Assembly: GCA_024636595.1 (NCBI GenBank) | Contig: JAGXGT010000192.1 | Span: 1-5,302, forward strand | Source: Sphingomonadales bacterium | GTDB taxonomy: Bacteria > Pseudomonadota > Alphaproteobacteria > Sphingomonadales > Sphingomonadaceae | DNA: 5,302 nt | Direction: 5' to 3' | In this document: one piece after another, positions 5,163 to 5,302 of the stretch | How the letters are laid out: every line of letters starts with the position of its first letter | Position numbering within the stretch: the stretch's first letter is position 1 | Notes under the pieces: generated by a model | Database searches by the model: none | What the model was told of the DNA's origin: nothing | The model's input: only the letters and a program-made list of their open reading frames with translations | Program-made: the position numbers and the translations under genes

Positions 5163-5302
5163 AGATAGCCCGTCCCGACCAGGAAGAGATGCCGGTAGCG
5201 GCGTCCTTGCTGGTCAAACTGGATTTCGATTGCCCGCGGCAAATCAGCCAGTCTTTCGGTCTCCCAGCGATTGGACCACTGTCCTCGCTTGTCGCGAAAG
5301 CG
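5159..5302 (-). CDS. gspJ: Type II secretion system minor pseudopilin GspJ, C-terminal fragment
   Basis: An open frame enters from the right edge and ends at TGA 5161-5159, giving the last 47 residues. The fragment includes WSNRWETERLADLPRAIEIQ and then YRHLFLVGTGYL. A tryptophan-rich stretch, then LPxAIEI on a beta strand, then a final FLV strand fits the C-terminus of GspJ. Position immediately upstream of gspK, with a four-base overlap, supports it, since gspJ precedes gspK in standard type II secretion operons. The N-terminal prepilin region lies outside the window, so the call rests on this tail and on synteny. The fragment is cut by the window edge; no damage is visible. Confidence 0.85.
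   Translation of the reverse strand, partial: RFRDKRGQWSNRWETERLADLPRAIEIQFDQQGRRYRHLFLVGTGYL

Overview
The window looks like a chromosomal segment of an alphaproteobacterium, most likely a member of Sphingomonadales. The evidence is the GC-rich coding sequence, a type II secretion pseudopilin pair, a DUF983 protein and a short XRE regulator paired with a SulP transporter. The tRNA-His also keeps the canonical encoded G-1, which several other alphaproteobacterial orders have lost. Genus cannot be settled from the sequence. The first 19 bases are not genomic: they are the engineered Tn5 mosaic end used in transposase-based sequencing libraries, so position 1 is almost certainly a contig end.

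Layout from left to right. Positions 20-1666 (minus) hold a SulP anion transporter with a C-terminal STAS domain, whose last few codons and stop are cut off by the adapter. Twelve bases upstream of it, on the same strand, lies a small XRE-type helix-turn-helix regulator (1679-1999); the two probably form one operon. An intergenic region of about 270 bases follows. Its left part is AT-rich and can be read as two back-to-back promoters, and its middle carries an exact match to the alphaproteobacterial LexA box (GTTC-N7-GTTC). Positions 2269-2772 (plus) encode a DUF983 protein with a four-cysteine zinc-ribbon-like motif and two membrane helices. A short convergent gap with an inverted repeat separates it from a Glu/Leu/Phe/Val-family amino acid dehydrogenase (2823-3872, minus). 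That gene has a perfect 7-1-7 palindrome upstream and a half-site repeat overlapping its ribosome binding site. tRNA-His(GTG) lies at 4000-4077 (minus). The right end holds gspK (4167-5162) and the 3' end of gspJ (5159-5302), which overlap by four bases.

Functionally the window is a set of unrelated housekeeping and accessory units: anion uptake with its probable own regulator, an uncharacterised membrane protein, amino acid oxidation, a tRNA, and the end of a type II secretion pseudopilin operon. I see no phage, plasmid, CRISPR or transposon genes and no clearly new system. The parts most worth a second look are regulatory: the LexA-like box, the palindrome and repeat in front of the dehydrogenase, and the compact divergent promoter region.
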